A DNA stretch of 64,000 nt from CAIKMD01 sp035605975. Its GTDB lineage: Bacteria; Pseudomonadota; Alphaproteobacteria; ATCC43930; CGMCC-115725. Location of the stretch: NCBI GenBank assembly GCA_035605975.1, contig DATNGG010000078.1:1-64000 (forward strand), written 5' to 3'. The first letter of the stretch is position 1, and every line of letters begins with the position of its first letter. Positions 37,327-46,526 of the stretch are shown piece after piece. A model generated the notes under the pieces. It was not told where the DNA came from. It did no database searches and worked only from the letters and a program-made list of their open reading frames with translations. The position numbers and the translations under genes were made by a program.

Positions 37327-39180
37327 CTAAGCCAACCCGTCGTCTTGGTCTTTACTTTCCAGTTCCGCCCGTTGCAACTGCTCGACCCGGCCCCAGCTTT
37401 GCGGGGTCGGGTCGGCGACACAATGCGCCACAGCCTCTTTAAGCTCGGTTGACGACAGGCGGCGCTGAAACTGACTTTTCATGTGGTTCCATCCGCTGCG
37501 CGCCGTGTCCGCATCGGCTTCGAGTCGCGCAAAGCCGCCATGAACCAGGACTTCGGGGGACAGAATCTTCTCAACGATTTCACCGAATCCATTGTCTGTG
37601 AGGTAGCGCCTCAGCGCCGCTGCTTCAAGGTCCGGTTGCATCAGATGGGCTTTTTGGATGGCGCCGCTAACCCTGTCAAGGTGGGGGCTCGCCCATTGGA
37701 TCGCCGAAAAATCTTCGACAATCTCGCTCAAAAGAAACGGATGATTAAGGATCAGCGCGAGCAAAACCTCCTCGCGCCGCCGCTGCAGCAGCGCCGGATC
37801 GGCGGCGGGCGCGGGCTCGCGCCAGAGCGGCGTCGCCGCCAAGCGCTGCGCGGGACCGAAGCGGTCGCGGCGATAGGGGCCGGCGCGCTTGGCATCGGCG
37901 CTGGCCGCCGGCCCGCGACGGGCGCCGAAGCTCTCCGCCACACGCTCGCGCACGAAGCGGCGATAATGCTCCTGGACGCTGCGATCGGCGATCAGCCGCA
38001 CCTGCTGCTCGAGACGCTGCTCCAGCGCGGCGCGGCGCTCGGGCGTATCCGCGGGCAGCGCCGTCTCGAGGCTCCACAGCACCTCCGCGAGCGGGCGGGC
38101 GCGATCGAGTATGCCCCGCATCGCATCCACGCCGTGGCGGAGAATGAGCGAATCCGGATCCTCTCCCGCCGGCAGCACGGCAAAGCGCAGGCTCATTCCG
38201 GGTTTGAGGATCGGAAGGGCGCGGGTGAGCGCGCGGGCGGCGGCGCGCTGTCCCGCCGCGTCGCCGTCGAAGCAGAGGATCGGCTCCGGTGCCATGCGCC
38301 ACAGCTCTTCGATCTGCACTTCGGTGAGCGCCGTGCCGAGTGGCGCCACCGCGGTGGCAAAACCCGCGCGATGCAGCGCGATCGCGTCCATATAGCCTTC
38401 GACGACAATCGCCGAGGGCGCCTTCGCCGCCGCCGCGCGCGCCAGCGCCCAGGCATAAAGCACGCGGCCTTTCTGAAAGAGCGGCGTGTCGGGCGAATTG
38501 AGATATTTGGGCTGGCCGTCGCCCATGACGCGGCCGCCGAAGGCGATGATTCGGCCGCGCCGGTCGCCGATCGGGAAGATCACGCGGTCGCGGAAATAAT
38601 CATAGGTCTCGCCGCCGCCCTCGGGCTTGCGCAGCAAGCCGGCTTCGACGAGGAGGGGCTCGGGTATCTCCTTTACCAGCGCGCGCTTCAGCGCATCGCG
38701 GCTTTCGGGCGCATAGCCGAGGCGGAAGCGGCGGATCGTTCCCTCGTCGAGTCCGCGCCGCTCGAGATAGGCGCGCGCCGCGCGGCCATCGGCGCCGTGG
38801 AGCATTTTCTCGAAAAAAGCGCAAGCCGCGTCGACCGCGCTTTGCACGCTCGCCTGGCGCGCGGCGCGCTCGCGCTCTTCGCGGCTCTCCTGCGGCACGT
38901 CGAGCCCCGCCTGCCGCGCCAATTGCTCGACCGCCTCGGGGAATGAGAGCGACTCGGTCTGCATGACGAAGCCGATGACGTCGCCATGCGCGCCGCAGCC
39001 GAAGCAATGATAGAAGCCCTTGTCCTCGACGGCGCTGAAGGAGGGGGTCTTTTCATTGTGGAAGGGGCAGAGCCCGACATATTCGCGGCCGCGCCGGATC
39101 AGCTTGACGCGCCGCCCGACAATCTCGGCCAGCGATACGCGCTGGCGCAACTCGTCGAGGAAGCGGGGCGGAAAGGCCAT
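37327..39180 (-). CDS. dnaG: DNA primase
   Basis: A 617-residue primase that makes RNA primers at the replication fork. The N-terminal CHC2 zinc motif is intact: Cys38, His41, Cys59 and Cys62 (LCPFHNEKTPSF...CFGCGAHG). The TOPRIM domain (about 260-350) shows VVEGYMDAIALHRAG and FDGDAAGQRAA, the metal-binding DxD-type site. The C-terminal DnaB-interacting domain is present. Upstream of the ATG is a repeat tract (39184-39334) rather than an ordinary promoter, so transcription may start within yqeY or before it. Confidence 0.98.
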   Translation of the reverse strand: MAFPPRFLDELRQRVSLAEIVGRRVKLIRRGREYVGLCPFHNEKTPSFSAVEDKGFYHCFGCGAHGDVIGFVMQTESLSFPEAVEQLARQAGLDVPQESREERERAARQASVQSAVDAACAFFEKMLHGADGRAARAYLERRGLDEGTIRRFRLGYAPESRDALKRALVKEIPEPLLVEAGLLRKPEGGGETYDYFRDRVIFPIGDRRGRIIAFGGRVMGDGQPKYLNSPDTPLFQKGRVLYAWALARAAAAKAPSAIVVEGYMDAIALHRAGFATAVAPLGTALTEVQIEELWRMAPEPILCFDGDAAGQRAAARALTRALPILKPGMSLRFAVLPAGEDPDSLILRHGVDAMRGILDRARPLAEVLWSLETALPADTPERRAALEQRLEQQVRLIADRSVQEHYRRFVRERVAESFGARRGPAASADAKRAGPYRRDRFGPAQRLAATPLWREPAPAADPALLQRRREEVLLALILNHPFLLSEIVEDFSAIQWASPHLDRVSGAIQKAHLMQPDLEAAALRRYLTDNGFGEIVEKILSPEVLVHGGFARLEADADTARSGWNHMKSQFQRRLSSTELKEAVAHCVADPTPQSWGRVEQLQRAELESKDQDDGLA

Positions 39181-39183
39181 GAG

Positions 39184-39334
39184 CTGTTAGCTCTCAGCTG
39201 TCAGCTATCAGCCACCAATCGGTGGAGCAACGAGTGTAGTAGCCAGCGCCTACGCGTCAAACCGTCGATGCCAAAAAACCTGTGGGCTGATCGCTGACAG
39301 CCGATAGCTGAAAGCTGACGGCGAACAGCTGTCC
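39184..39334. repeat. AGCT-rich repeat tract between yqeY and dnaG
   Basis: Most of the 155 bp between the genes is made of permuted AGCTGTCAGCTATC-like words, some inverted. It shares two 12-mers with the tract at 35157-35207 (see there). No coding potential seen. Confidence 0.6.
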
Positions 39335-39335
39335 G

Positions 39336-39791
39336 CTATCCCAACAGCTTCTTCACCACCTGGCTCGCCTTCGACGGATCGACCTGGCCGGCATATTTCT
39401 CGCGAAGCGCGGCCATCACCTTGCCCATGTCCTTGACGCTCTGCGCGCCGGTCGCGGCAATCGTCTCCTTGATCGCGGCCTCCGCCTCCGAGTCGGACAT
39501 GGCCTTCGGCAGGAAACGCTCGATGATCGCGATCTCGCCGCGCTCCTTCTCGGCCAATTCCGGGCGGCCGCCCTTGTCGTAGAGCTCGATCGATTCGCGG
39601 CGCTGCTTGATCATCCCCTGCATCATCTGCTGAATGTCGGGATCGGCGATGCCATCGAGATTGCCCTTGGGCCGCGCCTCGATGTCGCGCTCTTTGAGGC
39701 GCGCGAGGATCAGCCGCACGGTCGAAACCGCGAGCACCTCCTTGTCGCGCATCGCCTGTTTCAGAGCCTCGCTCAAGCGCTCGCGCAGCAT
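39336..39791 (-). CDS. yqeY: GatB/YqeY domain protein
   Basis: A 151-residue protein of the GatB/YqeY family, homologous to the tail domain of GatB that binds tRNA. The N-terminal LRERLSEALKQAMRDKE and central IAIIERFLPKAMSD are characteristic, with KYAGQVDPSKASQVVKKLLG at the end. Function is unclear; neighbours dnaG and rpoD are classic for the macromolecular synthesis block. ATG 39791 is chosen; a longer open frame upstream overlaps the carA promoter and lacks conservation. Divergent from carA. Confidence 0.9.
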   Translation of the reverse strand: MLRERLSEALKQAMRDKEVLAVSTVRLILARLKERDIEARPKGNLDGIADPDIQQMMQGMIKQRRESIELYDKGGRPELAEKERGEIAIIERFLPKAMSDSEAEAAIKETIAATGAQSVKDMGKVMAALREKYAGQVDPSKASQVVKKLLG

Positions 39792-39966
39792 CGCCGTTCT
39801 CCTCTCGCCGCCGCGCAAACTAGCGCAAGCGCCATCTTGACGAAAGGCGCCGCGCGTTCTATCTCCCCGGCTTGACCCGATCACTGATCCCTTGCGCCGC
39901 CGGCCGCGACCGGCGACGCGCTCTGGCGCATATCGGTAACTGCTCGACGAGGTTTTATCCGCGCTT

Positions 39967-41136
39967 ATGACCGACGCGCCCCCGCTGCTCGCGCGCCCGC
40001 AGGGCACGAACGCGGCCTTGGTTCTGGCCGATGGCAGTGTTTTTTGGGGGATTGGTCTCGGCGCAGCCGGGACAAGCGTCGGCGAGCTCTGCTTCAACAC
40101 CAGCATGACCGGCTATCAGGAGATCATGACCGATCCCTCCTACGCCGGGCAGATCATCACCTTCACCTTCCCGCATATCGGCAATGTCGGCGCCAATCCT
40201 GAGGATGTCGAGACGACGACTCCGGCGGCGCGCGGCCTCGTTCTGCGCGCCGACATCACCGAGCCGTCGAATTACCGCGCGCGCCAGCATTTCGATGAAT
40301 GGCTGAAGCTGCGCGGCCTGACCGGGCTTGCCGGCATCGATACCCGCCGCCTCACCCGCCGAATCCGCGACGGCGGCCCGCCCAACGCCGCGATCGCCTA
40401 TGCGCTTGATGGCCGACTCGATGTCCCGGCGCTGCTGGCGAAGGCGCGGGCCTGGCCGGGGCTCGAAGGCATGGACCTCGCCAAGGAAGTCTCGTGCCGC
40501 CAAAGCTATCGCTGGGACGAGACGGGTTGGGTGCAGGGCGCCGGCTATGGCCGGCTCGAGACGCCGCGCCATCGCATCGTCGCGGTCGATTACGGCGCCA
40601 AGCGCAACATCCTGCGCATGCTTGCTTCGGAAGGCTGCGCCGTCACGGTCGTTCCCGCCGACGCCAGCGCCGATGCGATCCTGCGCCACGAGCCCGATGG
40701 AATTTTCCTCTCGAATGGGCCGGGCGATCCGGCCGCGACCGGGCAATATGCCGTGCCGGTGATCCGCGACCTCATCGCCAGCAACAAGCCTATCTTCGGC
40801 ATTTGCCTCGGCCATCAATTGCTGGCGCTCGCTTTGGGCGGCAAGACAAGCAAGATGGCGATCGGCCACCGCGGCGCCAATCACCCGGTCAAGGATCTCG
40901 CAACCGGCAAGGTCGAGATCACCAGCCAGAATCACGGCTTCTGCGTCGTTTCCGACTCGCTGCCGGCGGGCGTCGAGGCGACCCATCGATCGCTGTTCGA
41001 CGGCTCGAATGAGGGGCTGCGGGTCAAGGACAAGCCGATCTTCTCGGTGCAATACCATCCCGAGGCGAGCCCCGGGCCGCAGGACAGCCATTATCTCTTC
41101 AAGCGCTTCATCGCGATGATCGAAGAGCGGCGTTAG
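39967..41136 (+). CDS. carA: Carbamoyl-phosphate synthase small (glutaminase) subunit
   Basis: A 389-residue class I glutamine amidotransferase subunit that frees ammonia from glutamine for CarB, feeding pyrimidines and arginine. The nucleophile is Cys280 in FGICLGHQLLAL, and the catalytic His and Glu are in VQYHPEASPG. The N-terminal half carries FNTSMTGYQEIMTDPSYAG. It lies 3 bp before carB, so they form an operon. Divergent from yqeY; the 175 bp between should hold both promoters, though no attenuator is evident. Confidence 0.98.
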   Translation: MTDAPPLLARPQGTNAALVLADGSVFWGIGLGAAGTSVGELCFNTSMTGYQEIMTDPSYAGQIITFTFPHIGNVGANPEDVETTTPAARGLVLRADITEPSNYRARQHFDEWLKLRGLTGLAGIDTRRLTRRIRDGGPPNAAIAYALDGRLDVPALLAKARAWPGLEGMDLAKEVSCRQSYRWDETGWVQGAGYGRLETPRHRIVAVDYGAKRNILRMLASEGCAVTVVPADASADAILRHEPDGIFLSNGPGDPAATGQYAVPVIRDLIASNKPIFGICLGHQLLALALGGKTSKMAIGHRGANHPVKDLATGKVEITSQNHGFCVVSDSLPAGVEATHRSLFDGSNEGLRVKDKPIFSVQYHPEASPGPQDSHYLFKRFIAMIEERR

Positions 41137-41139
41137 GCG

Positions 41140-44100
41140 ATGCCGAAGCGCACCGACATCAAGAGCATCCTCATCATCGGCGCGGGGCCGATCGTCATCG
41201 GCCAGGCTTGCGAGTTCGATTATTCCGGCGCGCAAGCGGTGAAGGCGCTGAAGGAAGAGGGCTACCGCGTCATCCTGGTCAACTCCAATCCCGCGACCAT
41301 CATGACCGATCCGGGCTTGGCCGATGCGACCTATATCGAGCCGATCACGCCCGAGATGGTCGAGCGCATCATCGCCGCCGAAAAGCCCGACGCGCTGCTG
41401 CCGACCATGGGCGGCCAGACCGCGCTCAACACGGCGATGGCCTTGGCGCGCAACGGCGCGCTGGCGCGGCACAAGGTCGAGCTCATCGGCGCCTCCGAGA
41501 CCGCGATCGCCAAGGCCGAGGACCGGCTGCTGTTCCGCGAGGCGATGGACAAAATCGGTTTGCAATCGCCCAAGAGCGTGCTGGTGCGCTCGCCCGACGA
41601 GGCGCGCGCGGCGCTCGAGATCGTCGGGCTGCCGACCATCATCCGCCCGTCCTTCACGCTTGGCGGCGCGGGCGGCGGCATCGCCTACAACAAGGAGGAA
41701 TTCGAGGAGCTCGTGCGCGGCGCCTTGCGCACCTCGCCGGTTCATGAGGTGCTGATCGAGGAATCGGTGCTGGGGTGGAAAGAATTCGAGATGGAGGTGG
41801 TGCGCGACCGCGCCGACAATTGCATCATCATCTGCTCGATCGAGAACATCGATCCGATGGGCGTGCATACCGGCGATTCGGTAACCGTCGCGCCGGCGCT
41901 CACCTTGACCGACAAGGAATATCAGATCATGCGCAACGCCTCGATCGCGGTGCTGCGCGAGATCGGGGTCGATACCGGCGGGTCGAACGTCCAATTCGCC
42001 GTCAACCCGGCGGATGGGCGGCTTGTCATCATCGAGATGAATCCGCGTGTCTCGCGCTCCTCCGCCCTCGCCTCGAAGGCCACCGGCTTCCCGATCGCCA
42101 AGGTCGCGGCGAAGCTCGCCGTCGGCTACACGCTCGATGAATTGACCAACGAGATCACGCGCGTCACGCCCGCCTCCTTCGAGCCGACGATCGATTATGT
42201 CGTCACGAAGATGCCGCGCTTCACCTTCGAGAAATTCCCGGGCGCCGAGCCGCTGCTCACCACCTCGATGAAGTCGGTCGGCGAGGCGATGGCGATCGGG
42301 CGGAGCTTCGCCGAATCGGTACAGAAGGCACTGCGCTCGATGGAAACCGGCTTGACCGGCTTCAACGAGATCGAGATTCCCGGCGCCGACACCGGCGAGA
42401 AGAGCGCGATCCGCGGCGCCCTCGCCAAGCCCACACCCGACCGGCTCTTGACCATCGCGCAAGCCTATCGGCTCGGCCTCACCACCGCCGAGATTCACGC
42501 CGCCTGCAAATACGATCCGTGGTTTCTCGAGGAAATCCGCAAGATCGTCGCGGCCGAAGCGGCGATCCGGCGCGACGGCCTGCCCCAGGATGCGCGCGGC
42601 TGCCTGCGCATCAAGGCGATGGGCTTTTCCGATGCACGGCTCGCCGAGCTTGCGGGGACGAGCGAGAGCGCGGTCGGCGCCTGGCGCGCGCGGCTCGGCG
42701 TTCATCCGGTCTATAAGCGGATTGACACCTGCGCGGCCGAATTTCCCTCGCTCACGCCCTATATGTATTCGACCTATGAGGGCGACGGCGCGGGGCCGGG
42801 CGAATGCGAGTCCGACCCCACGGCGCGCGACAAGGTCGTCATCCTCGGCGGCGGCCCCAACCGCATCGGCCAGGGTATCGAATTCGACTATTGCTGCGTC
42901 CATGCCGCCTACAGCCTCAAAGAGGCCGGCATCGAGACGATCATGGTCAATTGCAATCCCGAGACGGTCTCGACCGATTACGACACTGCCGACCGGCTCT
43001 ATTTCGAGCCGCTGACGGCCGAGGATGTGATCGAGCTGGTGCGGGTCGAGGAGAAGAAGGGCCGGCTCAAAGGCGTGATCGTGCAGCTCGGCGGCCAGAC
43101 GCCCTTGAAGCTCGCGGCGGCGCTCGAAGCGGCGCGCATCCCGATCCTCGGCACCTCGCCCGATGCGATCGATCTCGCCGAGGACCGGCGGCGCTTCCAG
43201 GAGCTGTTGCAGCGACTCGACCTGAAGCAGCCGGAGAACGGCATCGCCAGCTCGGCCGAGGAAGCCGAGACGGTGGCGCAGCGCATCGGCTATCCGGTGG
43301 TGATCCGGCCCTCCTACGTCCTGGGCGGACGGGCGATGGAGATCGTCCACGAGAAGAGCGCGCTGGCGCGCTACATGGCGCATGCGGTCAAGGTCTCGGG
43401 CCGCAATCCCGTCCTCATCGACCGCTATCTCCAAGACGCGATCGAGGTCGATGTCGACGCGCTCTCCGATGGAAGCGACGTGTTCATCGCCGGCATCATG
43501 GAGCATATCGAGGAGGCGGGCATCCATTCGGGCGACAGCGCCTGCTCGCTGCCGCCCTATTCGCTGCCGCCCGAGATCGTCGCCGAGATCAAGCGCCAGA
43601 CCGCGGCGCTGGCGCGCGCGCTCGGCGTCATCGGCCTGATGAATGTGCAATATGCGGTGAAGGGCGCGACCGTCTATGTGCTCGAGGTCAATCCGCGCGC
43701 CTCGCGCACCGTGCCCTTTGTCGCCAAGGCGGTCGGTGTGCCGATCGCCAAGATCGCCGCGCGGGTGATGGTCGGCGAAAAGCTCGGCGGCTTCACCCTC
43801 GAGGCCAAGGCGCGGCGCCCCCATGTCGCGGTCAAGGAAGCCGTCTTCCCCTTCGCGCGCTTTCCCGGGGTCGATCTCATTCTCGGGCCCGAGATGAAAT
43901 CGACCGGCGAGGTGATGGGGCTCGATCAGGATTTCGGCCGCGCTTTCGCCAAGTCGCAGCTCGGCAGCGGCGTCACCCTGCCGCTGCAAGGTCGCGTCTT
44001 CGTCTCGGTGCGCGACCACGACAAGCAGGCGGTGGTCGAGCCCTGCCGCCGCCTCATCGCGATGGGCTTCGCCTTGCTGGCGACGCGCGGAACCGCCGCC

Positions 44101-44391
44101 GTGCTCGACGCCGCGGGGCTGCCGGTCGAGACCGTCAACAAGGTCACCGAAGGCCGGCCGCACATCGTCGACCGCATGCTGTCGGGCGAGGTTCAGCTCG
44201 TCTTCAACACCACCGAGGGCGCCGCGGCCATCGCCGACAGCTTCAGCCTGCGGCGCACCGCGCTGACCAACGACATCCCCTATTACACGACCCTCGCCGG
44301 AGCCCGCGCCGCGGTCCAGGCGATCCTCGCCTTGAAGACCGGCGGTCTTGAAGTCGCCCCCGTCCAGTCTTATTTTGAGGGGCCGTTCTAG
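41140..44391 (+). CDS. carB: Carbamoyl-phosphate synthase large subunit
   Basis: A 1083-residue enzyme that builds carbamoyl phosphate from bicarbonate, ammonia and two ATP. Two homologous ATP-grasp halves are visible: the first with IIGAGPIVIGQACEFDYSG and FTLGGAGGGIA, the second with LGGGPNRIGQGIEFDYCC and SYVLGGRAMEIV. The C-terminal MGS-like domain (from about 940) is the site of allosteric control by UMP and ornithine in other bacteria. Full length. Pairs with CarA, and greA follows at 57 bp on the same strand. Confidence 0.98.
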   Translation: MPKRTDIKSILIIGAGPIVIGQACEFDYSGAQAVKALKEEGYRVILVNSNPATIMTDPGLADATYIEPITPEMVERIIAAEKPDALLPTMGGQTALNTAMALARNGALARHKVELIGASETAIAKAEDRLLFREAMDKIGLQSPKSVLVRSPDEARAALEIVGLPTIIRPSFTLGGAGGGIAYNKEEFEELVRGALRTSPVHEVLIEESVLGWKEFEMEVVRDRADNCIIICSIENIDPMGVHTGDSVTVAPALTLTDKEYQIMRNASIAVLREIGVDTGGSNVQFAVNPADGRLVIIEMNPRVSRSSALASKATGFPIAKVAAKLAVGYTLDELTNEITRVTPASFEPTIDYVVTKMPRFTFEKFPGAEPLLTTSMKSVGEAMAIGRSFAESVQKALRSMETGLTGFNEIEIPGADTGEKSAIRGALAKPTPDRLLTIAQAYRLGLTTAEIHAACKYDPWFLEEIRKIVAAEAAIRRDGLPQDARGCLRIKAMGFSDARLAELAGTSESAVGAWRARLGVHPVYKRIDTCAAEFPSLTPYMYSTYEGDGAGPGECESDPTARDKVVILGGGPNRIGQGIEFDYCCVHAAYSLKEAGIETIMVNCNPETVSTDYDTADRLYFEPLTAEDVIELVRVEEKKGRLKGVIVQLGGQTPLKLAAALEAARIPILGTSPDAIDLAEDRRRFQELLQRLDLKQPENGIASSAEEAETVAQRIGYPVVIRPSYVLGGRAMEIVHEKSALARYMAHAVKVSGRNPVLIDRYLQDAIEVDVDALSDGSDVFIAGIMEHIEEAGIHSGDSACSLPPYSLPPEIVAEIKRQTAALARALGVIGLMNVQYAVKGATVYVLEVNPRASRTVPFVAKAVGVPIAKIAARVMVGEKLGGFTLEAKARRPHVAVKEAVFPFARFPGVDLILGPEMKSTGEVMGLDQDFGRAFAKSQLGSGVTLPLQGRVFVSVRDHDKQAVVEPCRRLIAMGFALLATRGTAAVLDAAGLPVETVNKVTEGRPHIVDRMLSGEVQLVFNTTEGAAAIADSFSLRRTALTNDIPYYTTLAGARAAVQAILALKTGGLEVAPVQSYFEGPF

Positions 44392-44448
44392 GCTGGTTTC
44401 CTGAAGCTTGTTCGAATTCTCAACGCCACGGGGACGAAACAGACCCGC

Positions 44449-44922
44449 ATGACGAAAATCCCAATGACTTCCGGCGGTTTCAACCGCCTGCAGGAAGAGC
44501 TCAAACGGCTGAAATCGGTCGATCGTCCGGCCATCATCCGGGCGATCTCGGAAGCGCGCGAGCAGGGCGACATCGCCGAGAACGCCGAGTACCACGCCGC
44601 GCGCGAGCGTCAGGGCTTCATCGAAGGCCGGGTGATGGAGCTCGAGGACAAGATCGCCCGGGCCGAGGTCATCGACGTCTCGAAACTGTCAGGCAAGGCC
44701 GTGAAATTCGGCGCGACGGTGACGCTCGAGGACGAGGAGACCGAGGAGAAGGTCGTCTACCAGATCGTCGGCGAGGACGAGGCCGATATCAGCAAGGGGC
44801 GGCTTTCCGTGACCTCGCCCTTGGCGCGCGCCCTCATCGGCAAGACGATCGGCGACAATGTCGAGGTCTCGACGCCGCGCGGCGCGCGGTCCTACGAAAT
44901 CGTCAAGGTCCAATTCAAATAA
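44449..44922 (+). CDS. greA: Transcription elongation factor GreA
   Basis: A 157-residue factor that rescues backtracked RNA polymerase by stimulating transcript cleavage. The coiled-coil tip has the acidic pair in REQGDIAENAEYHAARERQ, needed for activity, and the C-terminal globular half ends with SYEIVKVQFK. Full length. Same strand as carAB, 57 bp downstream; stops 5 bp before the convergent lrp gene. Confidence 0.97.
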   Translation: MTKIPMTSGGFNRLQEELKRLKSVDRPAIIRAISEAREQGDIAENAEYHAARERQGFIEGRVMELEDKIARAEVIDVSKLSGKAVKFGATVTLEDEETEEKVVYQIVGEDEADISKGRLSVTSPLARALIGKTIGDNVEVSTPRGARSYEIVKVQFK

Positions 44923-44927
44923 GCGCG

Positions 44928-45404
44928 TCAGTCGGCGTCGATCGGCACGCCGGGCTCGAACTTGGCCGTATGGTTGAGCGGCATCGAGCGCACATTCTTG
45001 ACGTTGGGTGCCGGGGTGAGCTTCGCCGCGAGGAAGCGCTGATAGCTGTCCCAATCGGCGGCGACGATCTTCAACAGGAAATCGATCTCGCCCGACAGCT
45101 GATGCGCCTCGCGCACCTCGGGCCAGGACGAGACCAGCCGCTCGAAGGCTTTCAAATCGATCTCGGCCTGACTGGCGAGACCGACCAGCGCAAAGACCGT
45201 GATGCCGAAGCCCAGCGCCTCGGCATTGATATCGGCATGATAGCCACGGATGAGCCCCGCTTCCTCCAAGGTGCGAACGCGCCTGAGGCAGGGCGGAGCG
45301 GAAATGCCGGCGCGCTGCGCCAACTCGACATTGGTCATGCGCCCGTCGGCTTGAAGATCGCGCAGGATGCGTCGATCGATCTTGTCGAGCTTGCTGCGCC
45401 GCAT
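44928..45404 (-). CDS. Lrp/AsnC-family transcriptional regulator
   Basis: A 158-residue one-component regulator: N-terminal HTH (LDKIDRRILRDLQADGRMTN and VELAQRAGISAPPCLRRVRT) and a C-terminal RAM domain that senses amino acids and assembles dimers and octamers. ATG 45404 is taken over the earlier GTG-type extension because the family begins LDKIDRRIL. A 31-bp palindrome (45437-45467) lies 33 bp upstream and could be an autoregulatory site. Family members govern amino-acid catabolism or transport; which one is not clear. Confidence 0.93.
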   Translation of the reverse strand: MRRSKLDKIDRRILRDLQADGRMTNVELAQRAGISAPPCLRRVRTLEEAGLIRGYHADINAEALGFGITVFALVGLASQAEIDLKAFERLVSSWPEVREAHQLSGEIDFLLKIVAADWDSYQRFLAAKLTPAPNVKNVRSMPLNHTAKFEPGVPIDAD

Positions 45405-45436
45405 GAATGCTTCCTGGGACCGGCAGTATCGGACCA

Positions 45437-45467
45437 ATAATTGCTCATCCTAGGGAGAAGCAATTAT
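45437..45467. promoter_or_regulatory. Candidate Lrp operator, 9-13-9 palindrome
   Basis: ATAATTGCT (45437-45445) and its exact complement AGCAATTAT (45459-45467) with a 13-base gap, in AT-rich sequence between divergent lrp and ELM1 genes. It suits autorepression by the Lrp-type regulator and possible control of the neighbour. Confidence 0.6.
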
Positions 45468-45554
45468 ATTTCAAGATCGCCGCCCGAAATCCTTGCCCGG
45501 CCGCAATGCGACGGCTAGCACCTTGCGTGCAGGAATGCGCGCAACCATGACGCC

Positions 45555-46526
45555 ATGACCTCGAAGGAAGCGACGCCGCGCATCTGGGCGCTCCATGACG
45601 GCAAGTCGGGCATGGCCAATCAGGTGCTGGGCCTCGCCGAGGCGCTGGGCTGGCCGTTTGACGAGAAGCGACTCGTCGTGCGCGCGCCGTGGCGGCATGT
45701 GACGCCGCATCTCTGGCTCTATCCGCTCAATGCGCTCGATCCGCAGGGCGCGGTGCTGGCGCCGCCCTGGCCCGATCTCATCATCGCCTGCGGCCGCAAC
45801 ACCGTCGCGCCGGCGCGCGCCGCCAAGCGCCGCAGCGGCGGGAAAATCTTCTGGGTGCAAATCCAGGATCCGCGCTTTGCCCGGCGCGAGGTCGATCTCG
45901 TCGTCGCGCCGCGGCATGACGGTGTCAATGGCGCCAACAGCTTCTCGACCCTCGGCGCCGTCCACCGCGTCAATCCCGCGCGGCTCGCCGACGGCGCGGC
46001 GCGGCTCGGTGCGCGTTTTTCGCATTTGCCGCGCCCTTTGCTGGCGGTGCTGATCGGCGGCGACAATGCGGTCTACCGCCTGACGGATGCGGGATTCGCC
46101 AGGCTCTGCGAGCAGCTCGCGGCGCTGGCGCGGCAAGGCTTCGGTCTCGCCATCACACCGTCGCGGCGCACCGCCGCGGCACGCACGGCGCAATTGCGCG
46201 CGGCGCTCGAAGGCTTGCCCGCCGCGATCTGGGATGGCAGCGGCGACAATCCCTATTTTGCCATGCTGGGGCTCGCCGATGCGATTCTCGTCACCGCCGA
46301 TTCGGTGTCGATGGTGAGCGAGGCGGCCGCCACCGGCAAGCCGGTCTATATTGTGCCGCTCGAGGGCGGCTCGGCCAAATTCGCGCGCTTCCATCGGGCG
46401 ATGCGCGAGGCCGGCATCACCCGCGACTTCGCCGGCGCGATCGAGGGCTGGACCTACGAGCCGCCCGACGATACGGCGCGCGCCGCCGCCGAGATTCGCC
46501 GCCGCCTGCCGAGGATCGCGTCATGA
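45555..46526 (+). CDS. ELM1/DUF1022 family protein (mitochondrial fission factor-like)
   Basis: A 323-residue protein of the ELM1 (PF06258) family, widespread in alphaproteobacteria and known in plants for ELM1, which recruits dynamin to mitochondria. Marks include the opening IWALHDGKSGMANQVLGLAE, IIACGRNTVAPARAAKRRS, VLIGGDNAVYRL and TADSVSMVSEAAATGKPVYI near the C-terminus. The two Rossmann-like halves resemble a GT-B fold. The bacterial role is unknown. Its stop overlaps the next gene (ATGA), tying it to the PAP2 protein and hinting at a lipid or envelope job. Confidence 0.9.
   Translation: MTSKEATPRIWALHDGKSGMANQVLGLAEALGWPFDEKRLVVRAPWRHVTPHLWLYPLNALDPQGAVLAPPWPDLIIACGRNTVAPARAAKRRSGGKIFWVQIQDPRFARREVDLVVAPRHDGVNGANSFSTLGAVHRVNPARLADGAARLGARFSHLPRPLLAVLIGGDNAVYRLTDAGFARLCEQLAALARQGFGLAITPSRRTAAARTAQLRAALEGLPAAIWDGSGDNPYFAMLGLADAILVTADSVSMVSEAAATGKPVYIVPLEGGSAKFARFHRAMREAGITRDFAGAIEGWTYEPPDDTARAAAEIRRRLPRIAS

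Noticed and set aside
39184..39334. CRISPR-like array.
   Set aside because: The words are short, permuted and have no regular spacers; no cas genes are near.
39955..44595. A 1,546-codon open frame antisense to carA, carB and greA.
   Set aside because: Composition mirrors the high-GC third positions of the real genes; no family match and no ribosome site.
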